A stretch of 64,000 nt of DNA from Metellina segmentata (Eukaryota; Arthropoda; Arachnida; Araneae; Tetragnathidae). Both the position numbers and the translations under genes were made by a program. The number at the start of each line of letters is the position of its first letter. Position 1 is the first letter of the stretch. This document shows, piece by piece, positions 33,321 to 43,311 of the stretch. The stretch covers positions 17,916,458-17,980,457 of the forward strand of contig OX375875.1 in the NCBI GenBank assembly GCA_947359465.1, read 5' to 3'. The notes below the pieces were generated by a model, which worked only from the letters and a program-made list of their open reading frames with translations, was not told the origin of the DNA and made no database searches.

Positions 33321-33500
33321 ATAGGTAGGAAGGTTTTTATTAAATTCACGTCGTACTGGAGCAACACAACGGGCTATTGACGACGATCAATCCCTAAAGG
33401 GAAAGAACCGAGGATAACAGCACGTCATTCTGAACCACGGTCAGATTTGCGGCAACACTTGATCTGGCAATCCACTCTCCAAACTTCCAAATCACGCCAA
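33321..33500 (-). repeat. SINE A, 5'-truncated
   Basis: GATAGGTAGGAAGG...TTCACGTCGTACTGGAGC...CCAAATCACGCCAA. Confidence 0.78.
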
Positions 33501-34112
33501 TAATAAACTGTAAATAAAAAATAACAACAGATCCTCCTGAGAGAGAAAAACTTTCAATTACAGATGGAATGCTTCGAGAAAAACTAATCAAAAATAATTA
33601 TTTGAAAGAAATCAACAGAGTTTATTGGTGCCCATAAAAACTCCATTCCATTCGATTTGAATAACAAACCTCACCGCCATTAAAAAGGACTTTCCGAAGC
33701 AATAAGTGGATAATTTATTTTCCCTTCCAGACCTTAAACTTCATTCACGAAGCAAACAATGCGATAAAAAAAAACCCGAGTGTTTTTGTGAGCAGAATAG
33801 CGGTGGGTAAAAAAGGAGAGACTGGCCGAAACAAATGTGACAAGACATTTAAATACGAAAATGTCCACGCCAACAATGACGTTATTACAGCATACCCAAT
33901 TCCGTCATCCTCCTCCATTGCTGCAAAATTTACGTTCGCTTGGCCAGGGTGGCCGGAGTTGAGGGAGAAAGCACCTTATATTGTTTTCAAAAACGCCAAA
34001 ATAAACACAAGCAATTTCTCTGGATTTTGCAGAAAAAAAGTTTTTTTTTTTTGTGAGATATCCAGTGTTAATCATGGACCAACCGGTTGACAGAGAAACA
34101 GAATAGCGTTTT
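33501..34112. other. Unassigned spacer
   Basis: An open frame at 33788-34090 (+) has no domain. Confidence 0.4.
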
Positions 34113-34330
34113 AAAAAGGGGCTAGTACACGTTAAATCTGTAGTGACCTCAAATGTCCTCGCGCTGGCGTGGTGTGGAAATTTGGAGAGGTATGGTGCCA
34201 GGTGGTTCTCGGCATCTGATCGTATTTCAAAATTACGGGACGTTGTCCTCAGATTTTTCCCTTCGGAATGGATTTCCCGTCGCCAATAGCCAGTTGTGTT
34301 CCTCTAGTGAGACGCTAATTTACCTGCCTC
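34113..34330 (+). repeat. SINE A, headless
   Basis: AAAAGGGGCTAGTACACG...GTGAGACGCTAATTTACC. Confidence 0.75.
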
Positions 34331-34457
34331 GTCATCAAGATATTGCCGATATTTCGATGACCTTTCTTTCGGTTTCCTTTTAAATGACGAGGTTCTTGTC
34401 CATCAAGATGTGGTTGGTTTTGCTAATGACCAGATATCTCGTCTTCCTTATCACCAG
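34331..34457. repeat. Palindrome MITE relative, partial
   Basis: CGTCATCAAGATATTGCCGA, AATGACGAGGTTCTTGTCC, GACCAGATATCTCGTC, then CACCAGGAGGTT in the family order. Confidence 0.6.
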
Positions 34458-34461
34458 GAGG

Positions 34462-34748
34462 TTGGAGACTAGCAATCAGAGGATTGCGAGTTAGAATCCA
34501 GTCAAAGACCGTCGTGTACAAAGGGTGCTGGTGGACGTTAAATATGTCGTGGCCTCAAATGTCGTCACGTTGGCGTGGTGTGGACGTTTGGAGAGTGGGA
34601 TTTCCAGCTCAGGTGTGACCTCGTCATCTGAACGTGGATTAAAATTACATGGTGATGTTCTTGGATGGGAAAGGATCCTCCCTTTGTGATTGATCCGTCG
34701 TTAATAGCCCGCTGTGTTGATCCAGTATGACGTTAATTAAAAATACCA
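34462..34748 (+). mobile_element. SINE A, near full length
   Basis: ACTAGCAATCAGAGGATTGC...GTATGACGTTAATTAAAAATACC. Confidence 0.78.
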
Positions 34749-34835
34749 GGAGGTTTGAAAAATCGCCCCAATTTTTCAAGTTGTGTCGTGGTACATCCGG
34801 AAAGGCGATATCATTTTCAGACCACAAATCCTCCG

Positions 34836-34955
34836 ATAGGTAGATATCGTAATTAACGTTGCACTGGAGCAACACAATGTCCTGAATCGATTCCGAAGGG
34901 GAAGATCCGAGGACGACACCACGTCATTTTAAACCACGTTCAGATGACGAGCCAT
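34836..34955 (-). repeat. SINE A, 5'-truncated
   Basis: GATAGGTAGATATCGTAATTAACG...AACCACGTTCAGATGACG. Confidence 0.75.
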
Positions 34956-35418
34956 AATGCAAAATTTCGAACCCTGCAAGGCTAGAAGCAGCCAGGGTTG
35001 GGCCGTTACTTGTTTAAATGCAAACCCCCCCCCCCTTGTTATAATTACAATTACTTTTCGTAAAAAAATAACGAATTACCTGTAAAATTACTACGTTTCA
35101 ATAGTAACACATTACAATTACTTTTTAGATCACTTTTTACGACAAAATTCCATAATTACAAATGTTTTAAAAATAATGTAGAAATCAATAAACGGGTTTT
35201 TTTATCGACTTTATTACATCGTAATAAGAAAATCTATTTGTTGTGATAAAGCAAAAGCTGCATCTCAAAATTTTTGTCACTTACGCTGCTGCGATTGGGT
35301 CGGAGACTTTAAACCGCCAGAACTAAACAATCTTGTGAACTAAACAATCTTGAACTAAACAATCTTTCAACAGCCTCACAGGCTGGCAAGGGAGTATTGT
35401 ATTTTACAAACATGCATT

Positions 35419-35736
35419 TTACTGTAGGTACGGAACAGAATGCAGACAAACTACAATCTTTGTTTTGAAAATAAGTGGATTACTCAGGATTACAGAAGGA
35501 TGTCTAGTTTTCACTGTCTCAAAAAATACATCGTCACTGCTAGATGAACGTTGGTCATCATCAGTACAATCAGTAGGAAAGGTTTCATTTTTGTGAGCAC
35601 AATATTTCTCTTCTACGATTCGCTTTATAGTTTCTCTTTGACGAAATGCGTTGGCAGTATCCCAATCAGAATCAGTTATGACAGGATCAAGCCAAGTACA
35701 GAGTTTAAACTGTAGGTGAAGAACACTTGCAGTCAC
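35419..35736 (-). pseudogene. hAT transposase fragment
   Basis: An open stretch of about 105 codons reads TASVLHLQFKLCTWL near its start, resembling the AT.LHP.FKL..WL block of hAT transposases, then an acidic serine-rich linker (DDDQRSSSSDD). The catalytic core, BED zinc finger and C-terminal dimerisation block are absent. Only about 214 bp of hAT sequence remain beyond the Gypsy copy on the upstream side, so internal deletion removed most of the gene independently of the retrotransposon. The family call rests on one short motif plus the hAT termini around it. Confidence 0.55.
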
Positions 35737-35739
35737 TAC

Positions 35740-36018
35740 TGTGGGAAAATAGTCCCGTCGGTTCCCATTCTACGCGTATGTATACATTAGCGGTGACGCG
35801 CCGCATCACATAGTACCTAAGCAGACGCTGAATGTAAGCCGCGGAAGCAAGAGCTTCGCGCTTTAACTGAGCTATGACGAGCTCTATTGAATGCTATGAG
35901 ACGATGTTAATTGCCGATGTTTCTTCCTCATTGTTTTAACTGTTAACTGTTTTGTCCCATGTCCCTTTTACATAATAAAGTGTCCGTCTTAACTAGCAGT
36001 TATCTATTTGATCCCATA
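35740..36018 (+). repeat. 5' LTR
   Basis: Begins TGTGGGAAAATAG and ends TCCCATA, so the terminal inverted repeat is TGTGGGA/TCCCATA with TA in place of the usual CA. AATAAA lies at 35974-35979 for polyadenylation. The final A may belong to the TSD. Confidence 0.92.
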
Positions 36019-36020
36019 AT

Positions 36021-36034
36021 TGGGGGCTCTGGCC
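36021..36034 (+). other. Primer-binding site, tRNA-Pro-like
   Basis: TGGGGGCTC begins 2-3 bases after the LTR. Those nine bases equal the start of the tRNA-Pro primer site used by murine gammaretroviruses; the following bases (TGGCC) differ. The primer identity is therefore an inference. Confidence 0.6.
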
Positions 36035-36116
36035 TTTCTTCCTGGTCACCCTAATTACCCCTAGCAACAAAAACCAATCTCCTAAAGTGTGAATGTGAAT
36101 ATTTTTTTCAAGAATT

Positions 36117-39100
36117 GTGCTTTTGGATTATTTTGAATTTCCAGTTGTCCATGGTAAGTTCGCAATTATGACTTCCTTAATTTTGGATAACATACCTTTT
36201 CTTTCAAACTTCTTAAAAAATGGATCTATTCGGAACATTAAATTATTATTTTCCATAGTTTACCCTAACGAAATTTACGACCGCACTAGTCGAAGAAAAC
36301 TTCGTGTTTTCGCAGGTTTTGATTCTGATTTCAATTTGCAAAACGCTAAGGAATCCCTGCTGAAAGAATTATCTTTAACAAACTTTATCTGTATATGTGA
36401 TATTTTAAATTTAGATGTAGAGGGCTCCGCTGAAGAATTGTGTGAACGAATTTTACTTTCGCTTTCTGATTTAAAATCGTTGCATGAAATGTTAGACTCA
36501 AATTCTGATGATGAAACAGAACAGGAAGTAGTCTGTAGTCGTAGTAAGAGCGAAAAAGAAGGAACGGAAATTTCCCCTAAACCGTTATCGCAGGTGGCTT
36601 CCCCCAGTAGTCAAAACATATCCCATCCGACGCCAGAAGAACAAAATATCCAAACAAATCCATTCAGTGTTAAAACATTCTCGTTTTCTGATGATTCGTC
36701 TAAATCGAATGCAGCTGTTGTTGACCGTTTTTCTTGGTTATTTCTGAAAGATGTGTTAATCGAAGAACGTTCGTTCTCAGGTTTAAATTCTTATTCTGTT
36801 TATTCATTTATTAAGGATGTCGAAAATTTCTTTTCATTGTATGAAGTAACTCTTGAGTTGCAAAAACTTCTAATATGTAAAAAATTGTTGATAGGCGCAG
36901 CAAAAACTTTCATTCAGAGTCAGAACGGCTTAACAACCTTTTCTTCCTTGAAAACCGCGTTGATAAATGAATTTGGTCAAAGATTTAACTCCCGCGAAAT
37001 ACATGTCGAATTAAGTAGGCGCAAATTAGATGAAAAAGAATCCCTTGCCGAATATTTAATAGCACTCCGCGAGATAGCAGCTGGATCTGATGCACAAATT
37101 GATGAAAGTTCAATTATAGATTACTGCATACGAGGAATAAATGATTCTAACGCTAATAAAATGATATTATACGGTAGCAAATCGATGACAGAATTCAAAG
37201 AAAAGCTTAATATTTACGAAAAGATTTTTCAGAGTAAAAATCGTTTTTCTAATAATCATTCTCGTACCCATAATGAAACAAATACTAGTCGCACTTTTGA
37301 TTCTAAACTTCATCATTATCCTCAAAATTCTAAATCGCAAAACCAAACTTCGATTTCTTCCAAACATTTAACTTGTTATAACTGCAATGGTACAAACCAT
37401 ATTTCGCGAAACTGCCCAGATAAAAATCGTGGAAAACGCTGTTTAATTTGTAAAACTTTTGGTCATATTTCATCACAATGCCTAAAAACCGCGTCTCAGA
37501 AATCACCCGATGTTGTTAGCTCCATTAAAGAAATTACTCCGCACACATGTAAAGTAATTACACTTTTAAATACCAAATACTCTGCGTTAATTGATACTGG
37601 AAGTCCCGTAACTTTAATGCAGCATGGTATATGGAAATTCATTGGTTCTCCTGAATTGACGCACAATACCTCCCTCCTTACTGTATTTGGTTCAGCAAAG
37701 ACCCCAGTGATTGGTACATTTACTTCTTCCATCCAAATTGATGGAATTAACTTTGATACAACTTTTCGTGTTGTACCCGACTCCTCCATGACGTACCCCA
37801 TCCTAATTGGCTGTGATGTTATTCATCAAGCAACCATGACTGTTGCCCCGGATGGAATAAAATTTACAAAAACTGACCCCACTTCGACGTCTTTGTCCGA
37901 AAATTTCATCCTGCACATCGAGGACGATACCCCAGAATTTGATGTGGACCGCAGCATTCCCAGAAAAATCCGTGATGACGTTCAACAATTGCTCCAATCC
38001 TACTTGCCGAAAAAGACTAAATCAACTGATGTCGAACTGAGTGTTACTTTGGTCGACGAAAAGCCAATCTATCATTCACCTCGCCGTTTGCCTTTTGTGG
38101 AACGTGACATAGTTGAAAAACAAGTCAACGAATGGCTTGCCAATGATGTCATTGAGCCCTGCTCATCGCCGTACTCAAGTCAAACACTTGTTGTGCGTAA
38201 AAAGAATGGTGATCCCCGTGTCGTTATTGACTATCGCCAAATTAACAAAGTGATTGAAAAAGATCGATATCCCCTACCACTCATTGAGGATATTCTTGAT
38301 CAGTTGCAAGATGCTAAAGTGTTCAGTACTTTGGACATGAAAAATGCTTTCCATCAAGTTTCAGTTGCAGAACAAAGTCGTCCATACACTTCTTTTGTCA
38401 CATATCGTGGACAGTACCAATTCAAACGTATGCCTTTTGGTATGGTGAATTGCCCCGCTGTGTTTCAACGTTTCATCAATACTGTGTTTCGTGACCTGAT
38501 AGTCGAGGGAATTGTTCTACCTTATATGGATGATTTGGTTATCCCTGCCAAAGATGATGTTGAAGCTCTGTCCCGACTTCGTTTAGTTCTTGATGTCGCC
38601 AAGGACTTTGGACTTGAGATTAACTTCAAGAAATGCCAATTTTTTCACCGCCGTATTGAATTTTTAGGACACATCGTTGAGTCTGGAAAACTTTTTCCTT
38701 CGCCTTCTAAAACTGATGCTGTCACCCGTTATCCAGAACCCAAATGCACGAAAGATGTTCAGAAATTCCTCGGACTGACCGGTTATTTTCGTAAATTTAT
38801 ACCGTCCTACTCACTCATCGCTAAACCTCTTAGTGACCTTCTTCGTAAAGACTGTAAATTCCATTTTGACGCAAATGAACGATCCTCATTTCTTCACCTT
38901 AAACGACTTTTGTGCGAAAATCCCGTTTTGGCCATTTACCGCCAAAATGCTGAAACTGAAGTGCACTGTGATGCTTCAATAGATGGTTTCGGTTGTATCC
39001 TACTTCAGAAGGACATTGACAATAAATTCCATCCCGTGTATTACCACAGTCGCAAAACAAACGACAGTCAACGCAAATACTCCAGTTACGAACTCGAAGT

Positions 39101-39914
39101 CCTTGCAATCGTCGAGGCCTTACGTAAATTCCGTGTGTACATTCTAGGTCAACACTTCACAATAGTGACCGACTGTGATGCCTTCACTAAGACAATGTCA
39201 AAAAAAGATGTCTGTACGCGCATTGCTCGATGGATTTTACTTCTTCAAGACTTTGATTATTCAATCGTTCATCGCTCAGGAACAAAAATGGCTCATGTTG
39301 ATGCTTTGAGTCGTGTGCAAGTTGTTTCCGTATCTCCTGATCCACTTACTATTCGTATACATCGTGCTCAACAACAAGATGCTTCTCTTCGCGCCATCTG
39401 TGAACTCGCATCAAAATCGAATTATAATGACTTTACTACAAAGAATGGTGTTCTTTACAAATTCGTCAATGGCAATGACATTCTTGTTGTACCAGAATCG
39501 ATGCACCTTGATATAATTCGTAGTGCCCATGAACGAGGTCACTTTGCCGTTAAAAGAACAGAGGAACTCATTATGCAGCAGTACTATATTCCTCAATTAC
39601 ACCAAAAGATCGAACAGTATATATCAACTTGTATACCTTGCCTTCTCTCAAACAAAAAAGCCGGCAAACAAGAGGGTCTGTTAAATCCTCTTCCCAAAGA
39701 CGATACTCCTCTACATACATACCATCTCGATCATCTTGGACCGTTAGCAACTTCAAACAAAAATTATCGTCATATTTTAGCTGTGATTGACTCATTCACC
39801 AAGTTCTGTTGGCTCTATCCGTGTAAATCGACCACATCTAAAGAAGTTGTTGCTAAGCTTGAAGTGCCAAAAACTACTACCACCATCGCTAAATATATTA
39901 AGCCATTCACTTAA
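36117..39914 (+). CDS. Gag-Pol polyprotein, integrase truncated
   Basis: One 1265-codon frame encodes fused Gag and Pol; the natural start may be the second Met at 36168. Two CCHC knuckles follow the Gag core (C420-C423-H428-C433 and C442-C445-H450-C455). The aspartic protease carries IDTGS (D493). Reverse transcriptase shows VIDYRQIN, FSTLDMKNAF, MPFGMVNCPAVFQ and YMDD at 803-806 (M is less usual than I/V/L in this group). RNase H starts at HCDAS (D952). Integrase has its HHCC zinc site (H1138, H1142, C1172, C1175) and the first catalytic Asp (D1205 in DHLGP). It then ends at 1265 without the second Asp or the Glu. Residues ~75-115 of Gag resemble a SAP-like helix pair. The family is Ty3/Gypsy. 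I infer an internal deletion joining mid-integrase to a short tail. Confidence 0.93.
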   Translation: MLLDYFEFPVVHGKFAIMTSLILDNIPFLSNFLKNGSIRNIKLLFSIVYPNEIYDRTSRRKLRVFAGFDSDFNLQNAKESLLKELSLTNFICICDILNLDVEGSAEELCERILLSLSDLKSLHEMLDSNSDDETEQEVVCSRSKSEKEGTEISPKPLSQVASPSSQNISHPTPEEQNIQTNPFSVKTFSFSDDSSKSNAAVVDRFSWLFLKDVLIEERSFSGLNSYSVYSFIKDVENFFSLYEVTLELQKLLICKKLLIGAAKTFIQSQNGLTTFSSLKTALINEFGQRFNSREIHVELSRRKLDEKESLAEYLIALREIAAGSDAQIDESSIIDYCIRGINDSNANKMILYGSKSMTEFKEKLNIYEKIFQSKNRFSNNHSRTHNETNTSRTFDSKLHHYPQNSKSQNQTSISSKHLTCYNCNGTNHISRNCPDKNRGKRCLICKTFGHISSQCLKTASQKSPDVVSSIKEITPHTCKVITLLNTKYSALIDTGSPVTLMQHGIWKFIGSPELTHNTSLLTVFGSAKTPVIGTFTSSIQIDGINFDTTFRVVPDSSMTYPILIGCDVIHQATMTVAPDGIKFTKTDPTSTSLSENFILHIEDDTPEFDVDRSIPRKIRDDVQQLLQSYLPKKTKSTDVELSVTLVDEKPIYHSPRRLPFVERDIVEKQVNEWLANDVIEPCSSPYSSQTLVVRKKNGDPRVVIDYRQINKVIEKDRYPLPLIEDILDQLQDAKVFSTLDMKNAFHQVSVAEQSRPYTSFVTYRGQYQFKRMPFGMVNCPAVFQRFINTVFRDLIVEGIVLPYMDDLVIPAKDDVEALSRLRLVLDVAKDFGLEINFKKCQFFHRRIEFLGHIVESGKLFPSPSKTDAVTRYPEPKCTKDVQKFLGLTGYFRKFIPSYSLIAKPLSDLLRKDCKFHFDANERSSFLHLKRLLCENPVLAIYRQNAETEVHCDASIDGFGCILLQKDIDNKFHPVYYHSRKTNDSQRKYSSYELEVLAIVEALRKFRVYILGQHFTIVTDCDAFTKTMSKKDVCTRIARWILLLQDFDYSIVHRSGTKMAHVDALSRVQVVSVSPDPLTIRIHRAQQQDASLRAICELASKSNYNDFTTKNGVLYKFVNGNDILVVPESMHLDIIRSAHERGHFAVKRTEELIMQQYYIPQLHQKIEQYISTCIPCLLSNKKAGKQEGLLNPLPKDDTPLHTYHLDHLGPLATSNKNYRHILAVIDSFTKFCWLYPCKSTTSKEVVAKLEVPKTTTTIAKYIKPFT

Positions 39915-40502
39915 TATGTTTGCATGTTACATTTTATTTTATTTCCATTATGTCTATTGTACATTTTATGTTTTCTTAATTTTTTTTACAAAATGTGAAT
40001 GTATGAAGATGAAAAATATTCTTTTCCATTTGTGTTTAAAATATATTCTTTTGATTGAAATATCTATTTGTTTTTCTTAACTCATTAATTTTTTTTTCTG
40101 TGTGCAATTACCTCTTGCATTCATATAAACCTTGACATTTATAACTGTACTTTCCCTGTTACTTTGCATACAAGGTTACGTATAGAATTTTTTTTTATGA
40201 TGTTTTGTTTTTAATTTTCATGTTCTATATGCTTCATTTAGAATGTTTGATTACTACTTTTCATTTACATTACTGTTTTGTGCATTATAATTTGACCTTC
40301 AAAACTATTATGTTCTGTTTTGAATTTATTGCTAATTATTCAAATTTGTTAGTGAGTCAAATGTGTCAAATATGTTTAATAGTGCCATATTCTATTTTTG
40401 TTTAATTTTTCTATTTGATGTTATATTTTCCCAATGAAGTGCTTTATTTCCCTGTGTTATATTGCTTTCATGCGAGGTCGCATGCGTTGTCGGATGGCCG
40501 AT
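39915..40502 (+). other. AT-rich 3' region of the retrotransposon
   Basis: T-rich sequence between the Gag-Pol stop and the 3' LTR. No frame continues integrase. The bases just before the LTR (GTCGGATGGCCGAT) are not a recognisable polypurine tract, which is unusual for a recent insertion. Confidence 0.7.
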
Positions 40503-40781
40503 TGTGGGAAAATAGTCCCGTCGGTTCCCATTCTACGCGTATGTATACATTAGCGGTGACGCGCCGCATCACATAGTACCTAAGCAGACGCTGAATGTAA
40601 GCCGCGGAAGCAAGAGCTTCGCGCTTTAACTGAGCTATGACGAGCTCTATTGAATGCTATGAGACGATGTTAATTGCCGATGTTTCTTCCTCATTGTTTT
40701 AACTGTTAACTGTTTTGTCCCATGTCCCTTTTACATAATAAAGTGTCCGTCTTAACTAGCAGTTATCTATTTGATCCCATA
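40503..40781 (+). repeat. 3' LTR
   Basis: No difference from the 5' LTR was seen over its length. It is followed by CTACG, which provides the matching TSD. Confidence 0.92.
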
Positions 40782-41003
40782 CTACGTTTTTATCAATAAA
40801 AAAAATGTTTAAATCTATTTTTAACATCTTGTGTTAAAGAAATATTAAGCGGTTCATAATACTTCAAGGAGTCCTTTCAGTTTTGTAACGCGTTACTGTA
40901 AATAAAATTATTTTATCGAAAATTATGTAACGAATTACCTATAAGATTACTGTAAAAAGTAATTATTACAAGTAACGAGTTACCGCCCAGCCCTGGAAGC
41001 AGC

Positions 41004-42051
41004 CAAATAGGCGCAATCGCGCCCAATCTGACTACCATCGTATTTTGTATCCCAATCGCGCTTTTGACGGGCGCCATTAAGTGAAGATTCACACGTGAAA
41101 TGGAATGTGTTTTGTTCCAAAACAAAGCTCTAACTTTGAAATACGAGTGCATAAAATTAATTCCTCGGAATGCAGCTCAGCGCCTTGTCTCAAAAATAGC
41201 GCACGAGGTCAGTTCGATTGACCGTTTGGGGAAACAAAAGGGGAACGATTAGCGCGATGGCCAAATATAGAACGCATCTTGCATCAGATCGCGATATCTT
41301 CGAACGATCACCAGTCGCTTCCGACCGCAAATACACCTGAACAAGCAAGTTTCCAGTTCTCTCCAGACGCCGTTTCATAAATTTGGAAGTAATTCGCTTT
41401 TCGGAACGACGCTATTTCTTCCACGAAGATGCAGTCGAAGCTTTTCTTTGTTCGAAATTCGATTGCGGCTTCACGGATGACAAGTTCTTTACTGTGTTCC
41501 TAAAATACGAGTCAAATTGAGCATTTATCTCGCACATAATTCATGTTTGTCACTTATTTTTATGTAGGATTGTCTTTTTGGTCGATGGGCCCATGGAGCA
41601 TTTCTGTACCATTTTCTGACAAAAATTGAGTAATAAAACAATATTCAGTGATTTATGCTTGTAAGAGAGAATACCCCTCTGTTCACTTTCCGAATACCGT
41701 AGAAGGCAAAAAGTAATCCGGAACATTTCAAATTCACTTAAAATATTTGACTTGTACTTTTTTTATTATTCAACAAGACAAGGATTCTCGGAGAAACAAA
41801 AGAAACCAGACGGAAAACGATGACGATGAAACAAGACGGAAACGATTTCACTTCCATTACATAAACGTTTTCACGTGATACATATCAGGGTTACCTTGAA
41901 ATGTTATTTGGCGAAGCTTATTTTGATTGGAGTTGACCAATAAATAATCACACATCCATTTAGAATTCATTCTTTGATGTTTTTATTCGAGAAGAGTGCA
42001 AAAATCGCTTTCCCGAAAAACAATCCAAATGAAGCCAAAACGGGGACAATC
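41004..42051. other. Unassigned spacer; contains one arm of an inverted repeat
   Basis: Position 41881-41904 (CAGGGTTACCTTGAAATGT core) is the inverted counterpart of 43217-43240. No gene is seen. Confidence 0.45.
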
Positions 42052-43217
42052 TACACTGAAGAGCCAAAAAATTATGACCACCTATTCAATAACGCGTTGC
42101 GCCTTCTTCGGCCTGCAAAACAGCTGCAACTCGCATTGGCAAAGACGCCACAAGTTCTTGGTACATGACTGGAGACAGGTTGTACCAAATGTCTAAGCAG
42201 CGGTCACGCAAAGTCGATATATTCGGACATGGTGGTGTTTGAGCTCTGAGCTGCCGCTCCATGACACCCCAAATGTTCTCTATCGGATTAAGTTCCGGTG
42301 AGTTAGGTGGCCAGGACATTAAGTGGAATTCATCAGCATGCTCCTCGAACCACTCCAACACAATTCGAGCCTTGTGACATATGGCGTTGTCATACTGGAA
42401 GATTCCATTTTCAGTTGGGAAGACAGACGCCATGTAAGGGTGCAAGTGATCCGCAATGATGTTCAGATAGTTTGCAGCAAACATGGTCTGTTCTACCACA
42501 ACTACGGGTCCCAGAGTCGCCCATGAGAACGTCTCCCAAAGCATAATACCGCCACTACCTGCCTGTGTATGACCTGCTGTACAAGAGGGGAGCAACTGTT
42601 CGCTTGGCAGACGGCGTACCCTGACACGACCATCGACGTGATGAATGAGAAATCGGGATACATCTGACCTGGCAACTCTCTTCCACTCATCCATGGTCCA
42701 GTATCGATGTTCCCGTAGTTGACGATGACGCTTGATCAACAGAGGCACATGAGTGGGACGTCTGCTGCACATACCCATATCCAACAGTGTCCGCTGAATT
42801 GTGTGTTCCGAGACACTTGCGCTGCATTGTATTGTATGGGGCTGTCAGCTGAGCCTTTGTCACGCGCCGATTTTGCTTTACCAAGCGGGACAGTCTCCGA
42901 CGTCCTTTTTCTTTGATGACGATACACTTTGCATGAATACCAACAACGGTAGATCGTGAACAACCTACTAGTCGTGCAATTTCGGTGATACTCGTTCCGA
43001 GTCTTCGGGCCATTACGATCTGCCCTCTATCAAATTCGCTTGGATCAGCAGCCTTTCCCATCTTAGTTAGCTTCCATCCCATAGTGCAAGAATGATTACT
43101 TACCTTCTCCAGCAGCAGTTAAATACCATTCTCACTTAATCACGCGCCCTCCACGTCATCCAGACGAGTTCATTGAAAATTGTGGGGACGGTCATTATGA
43201 TTTGGTTCGTCAGTGTA
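42052..43217 (-). mobile_element. Tc1/mariner element (DD36E, Incomer-like), 1.17 kb
   Basis: Flanking TA dinucleotides (42052-42053, 43216-43217) bound imperfect inverted termini: CACTGAAGAGCC... at the left, CACTGACGAACC... at the right (reverse complement), continuing through AATTATGACC/AATCATAATGACC. The length and single transposase frame fit a complete element whose gene has one frameshift. Confidence 0.88.
42086..43082 (-). pseudogene. Tc1-like DD36E transposase, frameshifted
   Basis: The N-terminal frame (43082 down to about 42780) has the paired helix-turn-helix opening [16 protein letters not shown] and [18 protein letters not shown]. The catalytic part continues in another frame (about 42784 to 42086): SDVSRF (first Asp kept, the neighbouring Glu now Val), HHVDGRVRV, FQYDNAICHKA (second Asp) and SPELNPIENIW (Glu). 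I count 36 residues between the second Asp and Glu, so DD36E, the spacing of the Incomer (IC) family. The frame change lies around 42775-42785. All three catalytic residues survive, so the break is recent compared with other transposase relics here. Confidence 0.9.
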
Positions 43218-43311
43218 CATTTTAAGGTAACCCCGGCATGTGTCATGCCGGAGTATTTGGGCAGCGGAAGTAAAATCTTCGCATTCCGTCCGGTTTATTT
43301 GATTCCCTGGT

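Larger units (their letters stand above)
35740..40781 (+). mobile_element. Ty3/Gypsy LTR retrotransposon, young, integrase-truncated
   Basis: Two LTRs of 278-279 bp (35740-36018 and 40503-40781) look identical throughout by eye. ACTAC precedes the 5' LTR and (A)CTAC follows the 3' LTR, giving a 4-5 bp TSD. Between them are a primer-binding site, one Gag-Pol frame (36117-39914) and an AT-rich 3' segment. There is no env. Identical LTRs mean a recent insertion, yet integrase is incomplete. The element sits inside a hAT element. Confidence 0.95.
34993..40995 (-). mobile_element. hAT element, internally deleted, hosting a Gypsy copy
   Basis: CAGGGTTGGGCCGTTAC at the left matches the inverted right end (CAGGGCTGGGCGGTAAC). 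Perfect 8-bp GAAGCAGC duplications lie at 34985-34992 and 40996-41003. Removing the retrotransposon at 35740-40781 leaves about 0.96 kb, too short for an autonomous hAT. The transposase relic at 35419-35736 runs on the minus strand. The Gypsy insertion is younger than the hAT insertion. Confidence 0.85.

Noticed and set aside
39787..40080. Small membrane protein downstream of pol
   Set aside because: The frame is a by-product of T-rich sequence and overlaps the end of Gag-Pol.
35740..40781. Endogenous retrovirus with an envelope gene
   Set aside because: No env-like frame or signal peptide lies after pol, and the remaining 0.6 kb is AT-rich non-coding sequence.
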